NCBI RefSeq assembly: GCF_001865675.1
Contig: NZ_CP011319.1
Span: 2,170,001 to 2,234,000, forward strand
Source: Janthinobacterium sp. 1_2014MBL_MicDiv
GTDB lineage: Bacteria > Pseudomonadota > Gammaproteobacteria > Burkholderiales > Burkholderiaceae_D
DNA length: 64,000 nucleotides
Direction of reading: 5' to 3'
In this document: piece by piece, positions 25,912 to 34,484 of the stretch
Numbering within the stretch: position 1 is the stretch's first letter
How the letters are laid out: every line of letters starts with the position of its first letter
Made by a program: the position numbers and the translations under genes
Notes under the pieces: generated by a model
Told to the model about the DNA's origin: nothing
Seen by the model: the letters and a program-made list of their open reading frames with translations, nothing else
Databases searched by the model: none

Positions 25912-26976
25912 ATGAGTCTGATTAACAAGATGTTGCAAGACCTCGATGCGCGCGGCACGCCGGATGGACGCGCTGACGCGGGCGGCATCCGCCCCGTGCC
26001 GGAACGCGAGCGCGGCGTGTCGCGCGCGCTGGTCTTCGGCGGCGCGGCCGGCTTGACGGCCGCTGCCATCGCCCTGGGCTGGGTCTACCTGAAACGCCCG
26101 GCCGTGCCGCCCATGCTGGTCAATGTGGCCAGCACGCCGGTGCCCGCAGCTGTGCCTGCTTCTGTGCCTGTTGCGCCTGCGCCTGTTGCGCCTGCGCCTG
26201 TTGCGGCCGTTGTGGCGGAACCTGTTGTACTGGCCGAACCGGAACCCGTGATGGAAGTGGCGGTGCCGGCGCCCGCCAAGGCGCGTCGCGTGATGGAAAC
26301 CGTCGCCAAACCTGCCGCCGTGCTGCCTGCCAGGACGCTAGCGCCCGCCGCCAGCGAACGCATCATCGACGGCAAACAGGTCACTGCGCAGCAGCGCGTG
26401 GAAAACGAATACCGGCGCGCCCTGGGGCAGTTGCAGGATGGCCGCGTTTCCGAGGCGCTGGCCGGCTTGCAGCAGACCCTGCAGCTCGACCCGCGCCACC
26501 AGGGCGCGCGCGAAACGCTGGTGCGCCTGCTGCTCGAAGCGCAGCGCCCCGACGAGGCGGCGCGCCAGTTGCAGCTGAGCCTGACGCTGGACCCGAAACA
26601 GCCGGCGCAGGCGATGATGCTGGCCCGTTTGCAGCTGGATAAGCCCAACGGCGGCGCGGCCGCCCTCGACACCCTGACGCGCAGCTTGCCGCACGCCAGC
26701 GACAACGGCGATTACCGCGCCTTCCTGGCCGGCGTGCTGCAGCGCGAACAGCGCTACCGCGACGCGGCGGAGCAATACCAGCTGGCCTTGCAGACGGCGC
26801 CCGACAACAGCGTCTGGTGGATGGGCCTGGGCATCGCCTTGCAAGCCGACAACCATCCCACGCAGGCGCGCCAGGCGTTTGAGCGCGCCAGGGGCTTGCA
26901 AACCCTGACGCCGCAGCTGCAGGCGTTTGTCGAGCGCAAGCTGGTGCAGTTGACGGCGGCGACGGCGACGAAGTAG
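25912..26976 (+). CDS. mshN: MSHA biogenesis TPR protein MshN
   Basis: A 354-residue protein with the typical MshN start MSLINKMLQDLDARGTP, a transmembrane helix near 41-61, a Pro/Val/Ala-rich spacer with repeated APVAPAPVA, and a C-terminal array of tetratricopeptide repeats (EYRRALGQLQDGRVSEALAG and similar). It is a periplasmic assembly factor and the last gene of cluster B; the next gene on this strand is an unrelated esterase. Confidence 0.9.
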   Translation: MSLINKMLQDLDARGTPDGRADAGGIRPVPERERGVSRALVFGGAAGLTAAAIALGWVYLKRPAVPPMLVNVASTPVPAAVPASVPVAPAPVAPAPVAAVVAEPVVLAEPEPVMEVAVPAPAKARRVMETVAKPAAVLPARTLAPAASERIIDGKQVTAQQRVENEYRRALGQLQDGRVSEALAGLQQTLQLDPRHQGARETLVRLLLEAQRPDEAARQLQLSLTLDPKQPAQAMMLARLQLDKPNGGAAALDTLTRSLPHASDNGDYRAFLAGVLQREQRYRDAAEQYQLALQTAPDNSVWWMGLGIALQADNHPTQARQAFERARGLQTLTPQLQAFVERKLVQLTAATATK

Positions 26977-27009
26977 TCGGACACCGAACCAGCCATAAGC
27001 AATACGTTC

Positions 27010-27927
27010 ATGAAGGAAACCCACTTGAAACTTCCCAGCCTGCTGATTGCGTGCTGCTGCCTGCTCAACAGCGCCCTTGCCGCCCCCGCCAGCGCGCCTG
27101 CCGGCTACGTTCTTGAGAATACGGAAGTGCGCGACATCCGCGCCCAGGCCTTGAAGCGCGACTACCAGCTGTACGTGGCCTTGCCCGATTCCTATCGGCA
27201 AGGGAGCAAGCGCTATCCGGTGCTGTTCGTCGTCGACGCCAATTATGCATTTCCCGTCGTGCGCAATATCGCGCAGCGCCTGAGCAAGCATGCGGGGATG
27301 GAAGAAGTGGTGGTGGTCGGCCTGTCGTACGCCAACGGTGATGGCGGCGTGTACAGCCGCCGCCGCGATTACACGCCGACCACGCCGCGCAAGCACGACT
27401 ACCGTTCGGACATGCCGGGACGGCAACCGGCGTTCGGCGAAGCGAAGGCGTATGGCCAGTTCGTCTCGGGCGAGGTGTTTCCCTTCATCGCACAGCATTA
27501 TCGCGTGAACATGCAGCGCAAGGTCTTCATCGGCCACTCGTATGGCAGCCTGCTGGGCCTGCAATTCCTGCTGACGGAACCGCGCACCTTCGAGCATTAC
27601 ATCCTCGGCAGTCCGTCGCTGTGGTACGACGCCGGCGTGATGTTCGACCGCGAACAGGCGTATGCGGCCAGCCACAAGGACTTGCCCGCCTCCGTATTCT
27701 TCGGCATCGGCGGCCTGGAAAAGCTGGCGGCAGGCAAGAAGCGTTCGCGTTCGGAGGAAGATGCCGACATGGTGGCGGACTTGCGCGAATTCGATGGAAA
27801 GTTAACATCGCGCAAGTTCCCCGGCCTGAAGACGCGCGTGCGCGTCTTTGCGGATGAAGACCATGCGAGCGTGTTTCCATTCGTGCTCACGCATGGGCTG
27901 CGGGCGTATTTGACGTCCGCAAAATGA
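27010..27927 (+). CDS. Secreted alpha/beta hydrolase, esterase D/Fes type
   Basis: A 305-residue protein with signal peptide (cleavage after SALA, about residue 24) and the putative-esterase fold: YPVLFVVDANYAF, VVGLSYANGD, nucleophile motif GHSYGSLLGL and a late His in DEDHASVFPF. Members hydrolyse ester bonds of siderophores, lipids or thioesters; the substrate here cannot be told. The ATG at 27010 lacks a ribosome site, whereas AAGGA lies six bases before a TTG at 27025 that would give MKLPSLLIACC, so the true start may be 27025. It stands alone, convergent with the next gene after seven bases. Confidence 0.85.
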   Translation: MKETHLKLPSLLIACCCLLNSALAAPASAPAGYVLENTEVRDIRAQALKRDYQLYVALPDSYRQGSKRYPVLFVVDANYAFPVVRNIAQRLSKHAGMEEVVVVGLSYANGDGGVYSRRRDYTPTTPRKHDYRSDMPGRQPAFGEAKAYGQFVSGEVFPFIAQHYRVNMQRKVFIGHSYGSLLGLQFLLTEPRTFEHYILGSPSLWYDAGVMFDREQAYAASHKDLPASVFFGIGGLEKLAAGKKRSRSEEDADMVADLREFDGKLTSRKFPGLKTRVRVFADEDHASVFPFVLTHGLRAYLTSAK

Positions 27928-27934
27928 AGGGCGC

Positions 27935-28969
27935 TTACGGGCGCATCAATGCCGGCAGGATCAGCTTGGTCAGCAGTTTTTCGCTGAGGCCATGGGCGTC
28001 GCGCACCTGGAAATTGGTCGTGGTGATGACGACCACTGCATCGAGTTCCGGCAGGACGAGCACTTTATTGCCGCCAGAACCCGCCATCCCGTAGCTCTGC
28101 ACCGTGCGGCCATTGGCCGTGAACGGTTGCAGCCACCACAGGTAACCGTAGTCCATGCCTTCGCGCGCGTTGGCGTGGGGCGCGATCGAGCGCTTGACCC
28201 ATTCGGCCGGCATCACCTGCTTGCCATGCCAGCGCCCGCCGTCGAGGTAGAGCTGGCCAAGCTTCATCAGATCCACGCTGCGCAGCTGCAAGCCGCCGCC
28301 CGTCATGGCGCTGCCCTTGGGCTGGAATTGCCATTTCACCTTGTCGATGCCCAGCGGCTTGAACAGGTTGGCGGCGGCGAAGTCCGGCACGCCCTGGCCG
28401 CTCGCCTTTTCAAGCAGCGGTCCCAGCAGGGTTACGCCGGCCGTGCAATAGCTCCAGGCGCGGCCATACGGCGATTGCTCGGGGCGGGGCTGCCATTCGG
28501 GAAAGCCGCGGATCGGCAGGTCCGCCACGAAGCGGCTCCAGTCTTCCACCAGATACATGCGCTCTTCGTTGCCGCGCGAATGCTGGTTGTCGTCGTCGCA
28601 TTCAAGCAGCGAGCTCATGGTCAGGAAATCCTCGACCGTGATCTTGTCCTTGCGCGGGTCCGCATGGGCCAGCGGGCGCAGTTCCGGAAAGTAGGGCAGG
28701 ACGGGGGTGTCGGCACGCAAGAGCTTGCGCTCGATGGCCAGGCCGACCAGCATGCCGGCCACCGTCTTGCCGACCGAGCGCGTGTTGCGCAGGCTTTCGG
28801 CGCCTTCCTTGTCGAAGTAATGTTCGTAGAGCAGCTTGCCATGCTGCGCCACCACGACGCTGGTGACCTGCTTGAAGTCGCCCGCTTCGATGGCGGTGGT
28901 GACGTCGTCCAGTTCGCCCGCGTGGACGCTGCTGCCGAAGGCCAGAAGAAGGGGGAGGTATCGTAACAT
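27935..28969 (-). CDS. Periplasmic serine hydrolase, beta-lactamase/class C family
   Basis: A 344-residue exported protein with a short signal peptide (MLRYLPLLLAFGSSVHA). The active-site SxxK is SVGK in TRSVGKTVAGML, the second motif is YCTAG, where most relatives have YSN, and MAGSGGNK near the end is in the position of the third (KTG/HTG-like) motif. ESTHER-type or 6-aminohexanoate-dimer hydrolase relatives look alike; substrate is unknown. GGAG precedes the ATG. It is convergent with the esterase gene and shares its strand with the AraC-type regulator upstream, 30 bases away. Confidence 0.85.
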   Translation of the reverse strand: MLRYLPLLLAFGSSVHAGELDDVTTAIEAGDFKQVTSVVVAQHGKLLYEHYFDKEGAESLRNTRSVGKTVAGMLVGLAIERKLLRADTPVLPYFPELRPLAHADPRKDKITVEDFLTMSSLLECDDDNQHSRGNEERMYLVEDWSRFVADLPIRGFPEWQPRPEQSPYGRAWSYCTAGVTLLGPLLEKASGQGVPDFAAANLFKPLGIDKVKWQFQPKGSAMTGGGLQLRSVDLMKLGQLYLDGGRWHGKQVMPAEWVKRSIAPHANAREGMDYGYLWWLQPFTANGRTVQSYGMAGSGGNKVLVLPELDAVVVITTTNFQVRDAHGLSEKLLTKLILPALMRP

Positions 28970-28999
28970 GGGGGTACTCCGGGGTTGGAAAAGTTCAGT

Positions 29000-29851
29000 C
29001 TAGTCTTGCAATCTGGGCATTGTCTTGGACGTTTGAAACATTTGGCGGCGATAGTTGCTGGGCGTCATGCCGTAGCGGGCCTGGAAGGCGCGGCTCATGT
29101 GACTCTGGTCGGCAAAGCCCACGCTGAGCGCCACGTCGGCCATGCTCAGTTCCGGGCGGCGTAGCAGGCCGCAGGCCTGGTCGACGCGGCGCCAGCGCAG
29201 CAGGTCGCCCGGCGAGCAGCCCCAGGCCTGGCGGAACACGCGGGCCAGGTGCACGGGATGCACGTCCAGGGCGGCGGCCACGTCGGCGATGCGCAGATGC
29301 GTGTCATTGGCCAGGTCCATCACGGCTTCATAGGCCTGGTGGGCCCAGCCGGGCAGGGCGGGGCGCGCCTGCCGGGGCGCCTTGTGCAGGCTGGCCAGCA
29401 TCTCCCACGCGCCCGCTTCGAGCAAGGCGCCATCGCCGCCGCGGCCGACTTCGCGCGCGAGCCGGAAGGCGGCGGCCGCGCTGGCCGTATCGCGCAATAT
29501 GGTGGCGCACTCCTGGGCCGCATGCAATTCCTCGGCGCCCGACAGCAGGGCGGGGTCGAGCGATACCGTCATGAAACTGCCCTTGCCATCGACGAAGCGG
29601 TCGCGGTGCGTCGTGCCGGCAGGATTGAAGACGAGGGTGGGCGAAGGCGCGCGCGGCGGGGCGTGCAGGGCGCTGGAAATATACGTGCCGGACAGGACGA
29701 GGACGAAATGGGCATCGTCATGCCGGTGCGTTTCGACTTCATCCTCGCTACGCGTGGCCTTCAGGCGGCGGATATCGAACATGCTGCCGCGCGCGCCGTG
29801 ATGCACGTCGCCATAGAATTGGCCGGACTTGAACTGGATTGGAATGGTCAT
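29000..29851 (-). CDS. AraC-family transcriptional regulator
   Basis: A 283-residue protein with an N-terminal cupin-like sensor region (ETHRHDDAHFVLVLSG, metal- or ligand-binding style histidines; FNPAGTTHRDRF) and a C-terminal AraC DNA-binding domain with two helix-turn-helix units (LRIADVAAALDVHPVHLARV and SMADVALSVGFADQSHMSRA). It may control the serine hydrolase 30 bases downstream, with which it could be co-transcribed; this is inference. ATG at 29851 begins MTIPIQFKSGQFYGDVHHG; the longer upstream frame is low-complexity and rejected. Confidence 0.88.
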   Translation of the reverse strand: MTIPIQFKSGQFYGDVHHGARGSMFDIRRLKATRSEDEVETHRHDDAHFVLVLSGTYISSALHAPPRAPSPTLVFNPAGTTHRDRFVDGKGSFMTVSLDPALLSGAEELHAAQECATILRDTASAAAAFRLAREVGRGGDGALLEAGAWEMLASLHKAPRQARPALPGWAHQAYEAVMDLANDTHLRIADVAAALDVHPVHLARVFRQAWGCSPGDLLRWRRVDQACGLLRRPELSMADVALSVGFADQSHMSRAFQARYGMTPSNYRRQMFQTSKTMPRLQD

Positions 29852-30171
29852 AGCGGCATGGTAGGTGCGGCCGCCCCGCCGGGCGAGCGCGGGACGACGA
29901 ATGGCGCCAGGCGCAGGATGAACGGTCGATACGGGGGAATGCACGGCATGCCGGATGGCGGCATCCGGCCGGCTTTGCGTGGCCGTTGGCAGGCGTGCAA
30001 GGGTGCCGGGGGGGGTATGTGTAAAATTTGCGCAGCGTTCCGGCGTCGTCATCGATACCGGCTCGCGCCAGGGGCGAGCCGCTGGAATGCCGGGCGCTGC
30101 CCGCCAGACCGTGCCAGCTTCGCCATGGACTCTCCGACCGCCGGAAGCGGTCATCGACAAGGTCAGGTGCA
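29852..30171. other. Intergenic region, divergent, no gene seen
   Basis: These 320 bases separate the AraC-type gene and the DUF2625 gene, which point away from each other. The short frames crossing it have no ribosome sites or family resemblance. Promoters for both genes must lie here, but no hexamer pair stands out in this GC-rich stretch. A run of nine G residues with one interruption occurs near 30008-30017. Confidence 0.5.
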
Positions 30172-30834
30172 ATGCGTACATTGAATGAATTATTGAATAG
30201 TGACGACCCGGCGTTTCCGCTGATACGGCAATGGGCCAGCGAGGCCGACATCCCGGTGGAATTGCTGCCGCCCTCGGCCGGCAGGGAGGATGTGCTGCTG
30301 AGACTGCAGGTCACCACGCGCTCCCCCCTTGGCGCGATCGCCTATGAAACCGGAGGCATCCTGGTGGATGATGGCTGGCTCCGCATATTGGGTTCGGGAC
30401 ATGGCAAGCTCGGCCGTAACATTGCCACGTGGAACGAAGGAAAGGCCGAAGGTTTTCTGCTGGTGGCCGACGACGTGCTCGGCGGCTTCTTTGCCATCAA
30501 CGGCGGCGTACTCGGGGCCGACCAGGGCAATATGTATTACCTCGCGCCCGAGACACTGGCGTGGGAAGCGCTGGAGATCGGTTTCACGGCGTTTGTCGAA
30601 TGGGCTTTTACCAGCCGGTTGCGGCAGTTCTACGGCCGGCAGCCCGGCGCTGTGGCGGAATTTGACGAATTGCCCTTGTCCGGCGACCTGTGCCTGAATT
30701 TTTATCCATTTCTGTGGACGCAAGAAGGTTCCCTCAAGACCAGTTCGCGGCGCGCCATTCCGGTGGAAGAGCAGTGGGCGCTCAACCTTGATCTGCAACA
30801 GACGTTGCTGGAGGGTCCTGTGGGCGCGGGCTGA
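30172..30834 (+). CDS. DUF2625 family protein
   Basis: A 220-residue cytoplasmic protein with the strongly conserved centre of DUF2625: LQVTTRSPLGAIAYETGG, LVDDGWLRILGSGHGKLGR, GFLLVADDVLGGFFAINGG and YYLAPETLAWEALEIGFTAF. Family function is unknown; its fold resembles immunity or SUKH-like proteins in style, but I would not assert this. ATG at 30172 with a weak AGG site. It stands alone, with no toxin gene visible next to it. Confidence 0.85.
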   Translation: MRTLNELLNSDDPAFPLIRQWASEADIPVELLPPSAGREDVLLRLQVTTRSPLGAIAYETGGILVDDGWLRILGSGHGKLGRNIATWNEGKAEGFLLVADDVLGGFFAINGGVLGADQGNMYYLAPETLAWEALEIGFTAFVEWAFTSRLRQFYGRQPGAVAEFDELPLSGDLCLNFYPFLWTQEGSLKTSSRRAIPVEEQWALNLDLQQTLLEGPVGAG

Positions 30835-31089
30835 GGCATGGCTTGCCGGCGTATCTGAAGGCATTGCAATGCGCATCCCGATGCGGCCATGGCGGGCGTG
30901 CAATCGAGCCGGCGAAATGGCGTTTCAATCCCCGATTCAAGCGGTTTGTCGCAATGGCATGCGCGAGAACAGGGCAAGGGGATAGCATGCAGTGGGCTTT
31001 CTCGCCATGCACGGCCCGCAAGCGAGTGTCCGATCCTGCCGCAGCAGGCAACGGACGCTTTTCAATGACCTCGACCAGGATGAATACGC

Positions 31090-31548
31090 ATGAAATTGAC
31101 CCTTCCACATGTCCTCACCACCGGCCTGCTGGGCGCCTTGGGCGCGATCGGCAGCGCGCACGCGGCTCCCGCCGATGCCGAACTGCTCGCCTTGGTGCAG
31201 CGCCATGCGCAAGCCCAGAACAGCTTCGATCTAGCGGCCTTGAAAGCCACCACGGCCGAGAATTATGTGGAAATATCGCCAGTCGGCGCGGTGGACGAAC
31301 GTGAAAAAATGCTCTCCTTCTATGCGCCAGAGCAGAAGTGGCCGAGTCCTCAGCTCCAGGTCGATGAGCCGGCGGTTCGCGTCTTTGGCGAGACGGCGCT
31401 CATCTCGGCACGACTGTCTTACCGTCTCGATCAGGAGGGCGCTGCTCGCACCTTCGCCATGCGCGCAGGATATGTCGCCCGGCTTGTCGATAATCAATGG
31501 CTGCTGGTCAGCGCACAATATACCGGCATCCGTCCGCCGAAGCAGTAA
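31090..31548 (+). CDS. Secreted NTF2-like (SnoaL/DUF4440-type) protein
   Basis: A 152-residue protein with a signal peptide ending SAHA (about residue 26). The mature part follows the NTF2-like pattern: ALVQRHAQAQNSFDLAALKA, TAENYVEISPVG, VRVFGETALISARLSYR and NQWLLVSAQYTGI. Such proteins have a cone-shaped fold and serve as small enzymes or binding proteins; no catalytic role can be assigned. AGGA lies nine bases upstream of the ATG. The 255 bases before it contain no credible gene. Confidence 0.8.
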   Translation: MKLTLPHVLTTGLLGALGAIGSAHAAPADAELLALVQRHAQAQNSFDLAALKATTAENYVEISPVGAVDEREKMLSFYAPEQKWPSPQLQVDEPAVRVFGETALISARLSYRLDQEGAARTFAMRAGYVARLVDNQWLLVSAQYTGIRPPKQ

Positions 31549-31609
31549 TCCGGCATTCCTCAGGGGGCGGGTCTGGCGCGTGCGCCGCGGAGCAAGCTTG
31601 CCGGCCGGT

Positions 31610-32713
31610 CTACAAGCGCGCCTCATCGCCCCACACATGCCGCATGCTGAAGTGCAGGCCCGCATCGTCTTCATGCAGTGAGGAAACGATGGCAAAGCGG
31701 CTGTCGGCCGTGTCGCGCGGGGGCAGTTGCGCCAGCTCGGCGGCGGCCAGCGGCGCGCCCAGCGGGTCGCTGAGCGGGTGCACGTGGCTGGCGCCCCGTT
31801 GCGTGACGACGCCCAGTTCGCCGCTGCGCAGGCGCACCAGGGTGCCCGGTGGATATTTTCCCAGCAGCTGGACGAATTGTTCGCCCAGCAGCGGGTCGAC
31901 GGGTACATCCTGGTCGAGGAAGATGTGCTGCAGCGCCTGGTCGGGGACGATGGAGCGCCGGTAGTTGCGTGCCGAGACGCGGGCGCAATAGCGGTCGGCC
32001 AGGCCGATCAGCTTGGCGTTTTGCAGGATTTCATCGGCCGTGCGGCCCTGCGGATAGCCGCTGCCGTCGTCGTTTTCATGGTGCAGCAGCACGCAACTGA
32101 GCCATTCTTCATCGTCGATGCCGGCGCAGCGCAACAGTTCCGTGCTTTCCTGCGGATGCTGGCGCACGATGCGCATTTCCTCGTCGTTCAGGGGGCCGCG
32201 GCGGTCCTGGAAGCTGTCGTGGTGGCGCAGCATGCCCACGTTCATGGTCAGCGCGGCGGCGCCGACCAGCAACAGCTCATCGTGGGATTTATGCATGCCG
32301 CGCCCCACCAGCATGGCCAGCAGCGCCGTTTCTATGCAGTGGCGCACGGCGTAGCTGCCGGCGATCTGGTTGAGCAGGATGCTGGCCAGGGCGATGTCGG
32401 CGTCGTGTTCGAGCGCGCGCAGCAGTTCGCGGGCGATGTCGCGCACGTCGCGCTCGGCATTGTTTTCGCTGCGCAAGTCCAGCAGCAGCCGTTCCAGGCG
32501 CTGCGCCGCCTCGTTCAACAGGCGCAGCACGGACGGCTGGTCCGGCGCGCCTACGTATAAGCCCAGCTGCAGCAAGCGGCCCAGCTGCGTGCCGTCCGTG
32601 ATGATCTGCCCCTTGCGCAGTTGCGGGCCGGCACTATGATCAGCCAGAAACAAATCCCAGGGCAGGGGTTCGCCGGGAACCAGGTCGGCCGGGCCGATGC
32701 GACGCTGTACCAT
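31610..32713 (-). CDS. Degenerate HD-GYP domain protein
   Basis: A 367-residue cytoplasmic protein. The first 120 residues (PGEPLPWDLFLADHSAG, LLQLGLYVG) resemble the DUF3391-type or similar N-terminal part of HD-GYP proteins. The HD-GYP part keeps VRHCIETALLAMLVG, HPQESTELL, VLLHHENDDGSGYPQG and AKLIGLADRYCARVS, but the HD dyad that should precede GK is replaced: the segment reads LTMNVGML. Canonical members hydrolyse c-di-GMP with a metal centre including that His-Asp pair, so activity is doubtful and a binding or signalling role is more likely. ATG at 32713 has GAGG nine bases upstream. Confidence 0.85.
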   Translation of the reverse strand: MVQRRIGPADLVPGEPLPWDLFLADHSAGPQLRKGQIITDGTQLGRLLQLGLYVGAPDQPSVLRLLNEAAQRLERLLLDLRSENNAERDVRDIARELLRALEHDADIALASILLNQIAGSYAVRHCIETALLAMLVGRGMHKSHDELLLVGAAALTMNVGMLRHHDSFQDRRGPLNDEEMRIVRQHPQESTELLRCAGIDDEEWLSCVLLHHENDDGSGYPQGRTADEILQNAKLIGLADRYCARVSARNYRRSIVPDQALQHIFLDQDVPVDPLLGEQFVQLLGKYPPGTLVRLRSGELGVVTQRGASHVHPLSDPLGAPLAAAELAQLPPRDTADSRFAIVSSLHEDDAGLHFSMRHVWGDEARL

Positions 32714-32757
32714 GCTGTTGTTCCTCACTCATTGCCCTGCGTCGGCAGGGCGCTGCA

Positions 32758-33936
32758 TCAAATCGTGCGCAGGCGCTCCAGCGCCAGGCGCAAGGTGTCG
32801 TCCTTCTTGGCAAAGCAGAAACGCACGATGCCCGATTCCTTGCCCTGCGCGTAAAACGCGGACACGGGTATGGCCGCCACCTTGATTTCCGCCGTCAGCC
32901 ATTCGGCGAACTGCGCTTCGCTGTCTTGCGAAATGGCATCGTAGCGCACGCACTGGAAATACGTGCCGTCGGCCGGCAGCAGGGTAAAGCGGCTGCCCGC
33001 CAGGCCGTCGCGGAACAGGTCGCGCTTGCGCTGGTAGAAGGCGGGCAAGTCCAGATAAGGCTGCGGATTCGCCATGTAGCCGGCGATGCCGTGTTGCATC
33101 GGCGTATTGACGGTAAACACGTTGTACTGGTGCACCTTGCGGAACTCCGCCGTCAGGGCTGCCGGGGCCGCCACATAGCCGACCTTCCAGCCCGTCACGT
33201 GATAGGTCTTGCCGAAGCTCGAGACGATGAAGCTGCGCGCGGCCAGTTCCGTATTGCGGCTCAATGAAGCGTGCGGCACGCCGTCGTACACCATGTGCTC
33301 GTAGACTTCGTCGGACAGGATCAAAATTTGCGTGCCGCGCACGATGTCGGCCAGGGCCGCCACGTCGGCCGGGCGCAAGATCGTGCCGGTCGGATTGTGC
33401 GGCGTATTGATGATGATCAAGCGTGTCTTGCTGCTGACGGCGGCGGCCAGCTTGTCCCACGGCACGCTGTAGCCCTGTTCGCCCACTTCCATGGACACCA
33501 GCACGGGCACGCCGCCGGCCAGCGCGATGGCCGGCAAATAGCTGTCGTAGGCCGGTTCGATGACGATGACCTCGTCGCCCGGGTGCACGCAGCACAAGAT
33601 CGCCGTCGTCAGTGCCTGCGTGGCGCCGGCCGTGACGGTGATCTCCGTGGCCGCATCATAGGCGTGGCCGTACAGGCTGGCGACCTTCGCGGCGATGGCC
33701 TCGCGCAGGGGCGCGGCGCCCGTCATCATCGGATACTGGTTGTGGCCGGCGCGCATGGCGTCGCCGACCAGCTCGACCAGGGCCGGGTCGCAGTCGAAAT
33801 CGGGAAAGCCCTGGCCCAGGTTGACGGCGCCGTGCTGGGCCGCCAGGCTGGACATGCGTGTAAACACGGTGGTGCCGACGGCAGGCAAACGGGTGGTCAG
33901 GATGGGCGTGGCGTGGGGCAGGGACGGGCTGTTCAT
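32758..33936 (-). CDS. Pyridoxal-phosphate aminotransferase, YbdL (methionine aminotransferase) type
   Basis: A 392-residue class I/II aminotransferase: NLGQGFPDFDCDP, QYPMMTGAAPLREAIA, VTAGATQALTTAILC, INTPHNPTG, LSDEVYEHMVYDG and the PLP-lysine segment SFGKTYHVTGWKVGYV. The sequence style matches YbdL/kynurenine aminotransferase-like enzymes that use methionine and aromatic amino acids with 2-oxo acids. It is a single gene between the HD-GYP and PIN genes on the same strand. Substrate preference is an inference. Confidence 0.88.
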   Translation of the reverse strand: MNSPSLPHATPILTTRLPAVGTTVFTRMSSLAAQHGAVNLGQGFPDFDCDPALVELVGDAMRAGHNQYPMMTGAAPLREAIAAKVASLYGHAYDAATEITVTAGATQALTTAILCCVHPGDEVIVIEPAYDSYLPAIALAGGVPVLVSMEVGEQGYSVPWDKLAAAVSSKTRLIIINTPHNPTGTILRPADVAALADIVRGTQILILSDEVYEHMVYDGVPHASLSRNTELAARSFIVSSFGKTYHVTGWKVGYVAAPAALTAEFRKVHQYNVFTVNTPMQHGIAGYMANPQPYLDLPAFYQRKRDLFRDGLAGSRFTLLPADGTYFQCVRYDAISQDSEAQFAEWLTAEIKVAAIPVSAFYAQGKESGIVRFCFAKKDDTLRLALERLRTI

Positions 33937-34019
33937 GAACGGTAGGGTCGCAGTGCGGAAAATAGGATCGTTGCCTATTCTAGCGCAGCGCGCCCCGTTG
34001 CGGGGGCGTCCGATCCGGC

Positions 34020-34454
34020 TCAGCTCGCTGGCGCCCAGCCTTCCGGCACCATGATCTTGAACATGCCGGCCTTGGCCGTCTTGCGGGCCAGTTTCAGCAG
34101 GGCCTTGTCCTTGGTGATGAGGATGTCGGCGTTGGCGTCGCGCGCCAGTTCGAGGAATTTCTGGTCATCCCTGTCCGTGCAGACGGGCAGGCGCACGCCG
34201 GAGACGGGCGGCGCCACCACGGTGATCAGCGCATCGAAGCGGGCGGCGGCGACGGGGCGGCTCGCTTCATCGAGCGGCAGATGCTTGTAGTGCAATACGA
34301 CAAGATATTCTGCGCGGCAATCCTCACGCGTGATGGCTTGCACGGCGCCGCTTTCCATGGCGGCCAGCAGGGGCGCCCAGCGCGGGTCGTTGAAGACGAA
34401 CAGGTCGAGGCAAACGTTGGTGTCGAGGACGAGTTTTTGTGGAGCAGGTATCAT
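34020..34454 (-). CDS. PIN-domain protein of toxin type (COG1569-like), no partner seen
   Basis: A 144-residue PIN domain with the acidic active-site pattern of PIN ribonucleases: VLDTNVCLDLFVF near the N-terminus (first Asp), REDCRAEYLVVL (central Glu), CTDRDDQKFLELA (Asp pair) and ILITKDKALL (last Asp). This is the family often annotated as putative toxin component. Toxins of this type usually sit beside a small antitoxin gene; here the neighbours are an aminotransferase and yaaA and no small antitoxin frame is apparent, so it may be a solitary housekeeping or degenerate member. Confidence 0.82.
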   Translation of the reverse strand: MIPAPQKLVLDTNVCLDLFVFNDPRWAPLLAAMESGAVQAITREDCRAEYLVVLHYKHLPLDEASRPVAAARFDALITVVAPPVSGVRLPVCTDRDDQKFLELARDANADILITKDKALLKLARKTAKAGMFKIMVPEGWAPAS

Positions 34455-34484
34455 GTCGGCAATTCTATTCTGTAGTGATAATTT

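Noticed and set aside
29852..30181. N-terminal extension of the AraC-type regulator by 110 residues
   Set aside because: The extra sequence is low-complexity and lacks a ribosome site; the protein from 29851 has the usual length.
30843..31304. A 153-codon frame overlapping the NTF2-like gene
   Set aside because: It overlaps a gene with a clear signal peptide and fold; no ribosome site, no recognisable domain.
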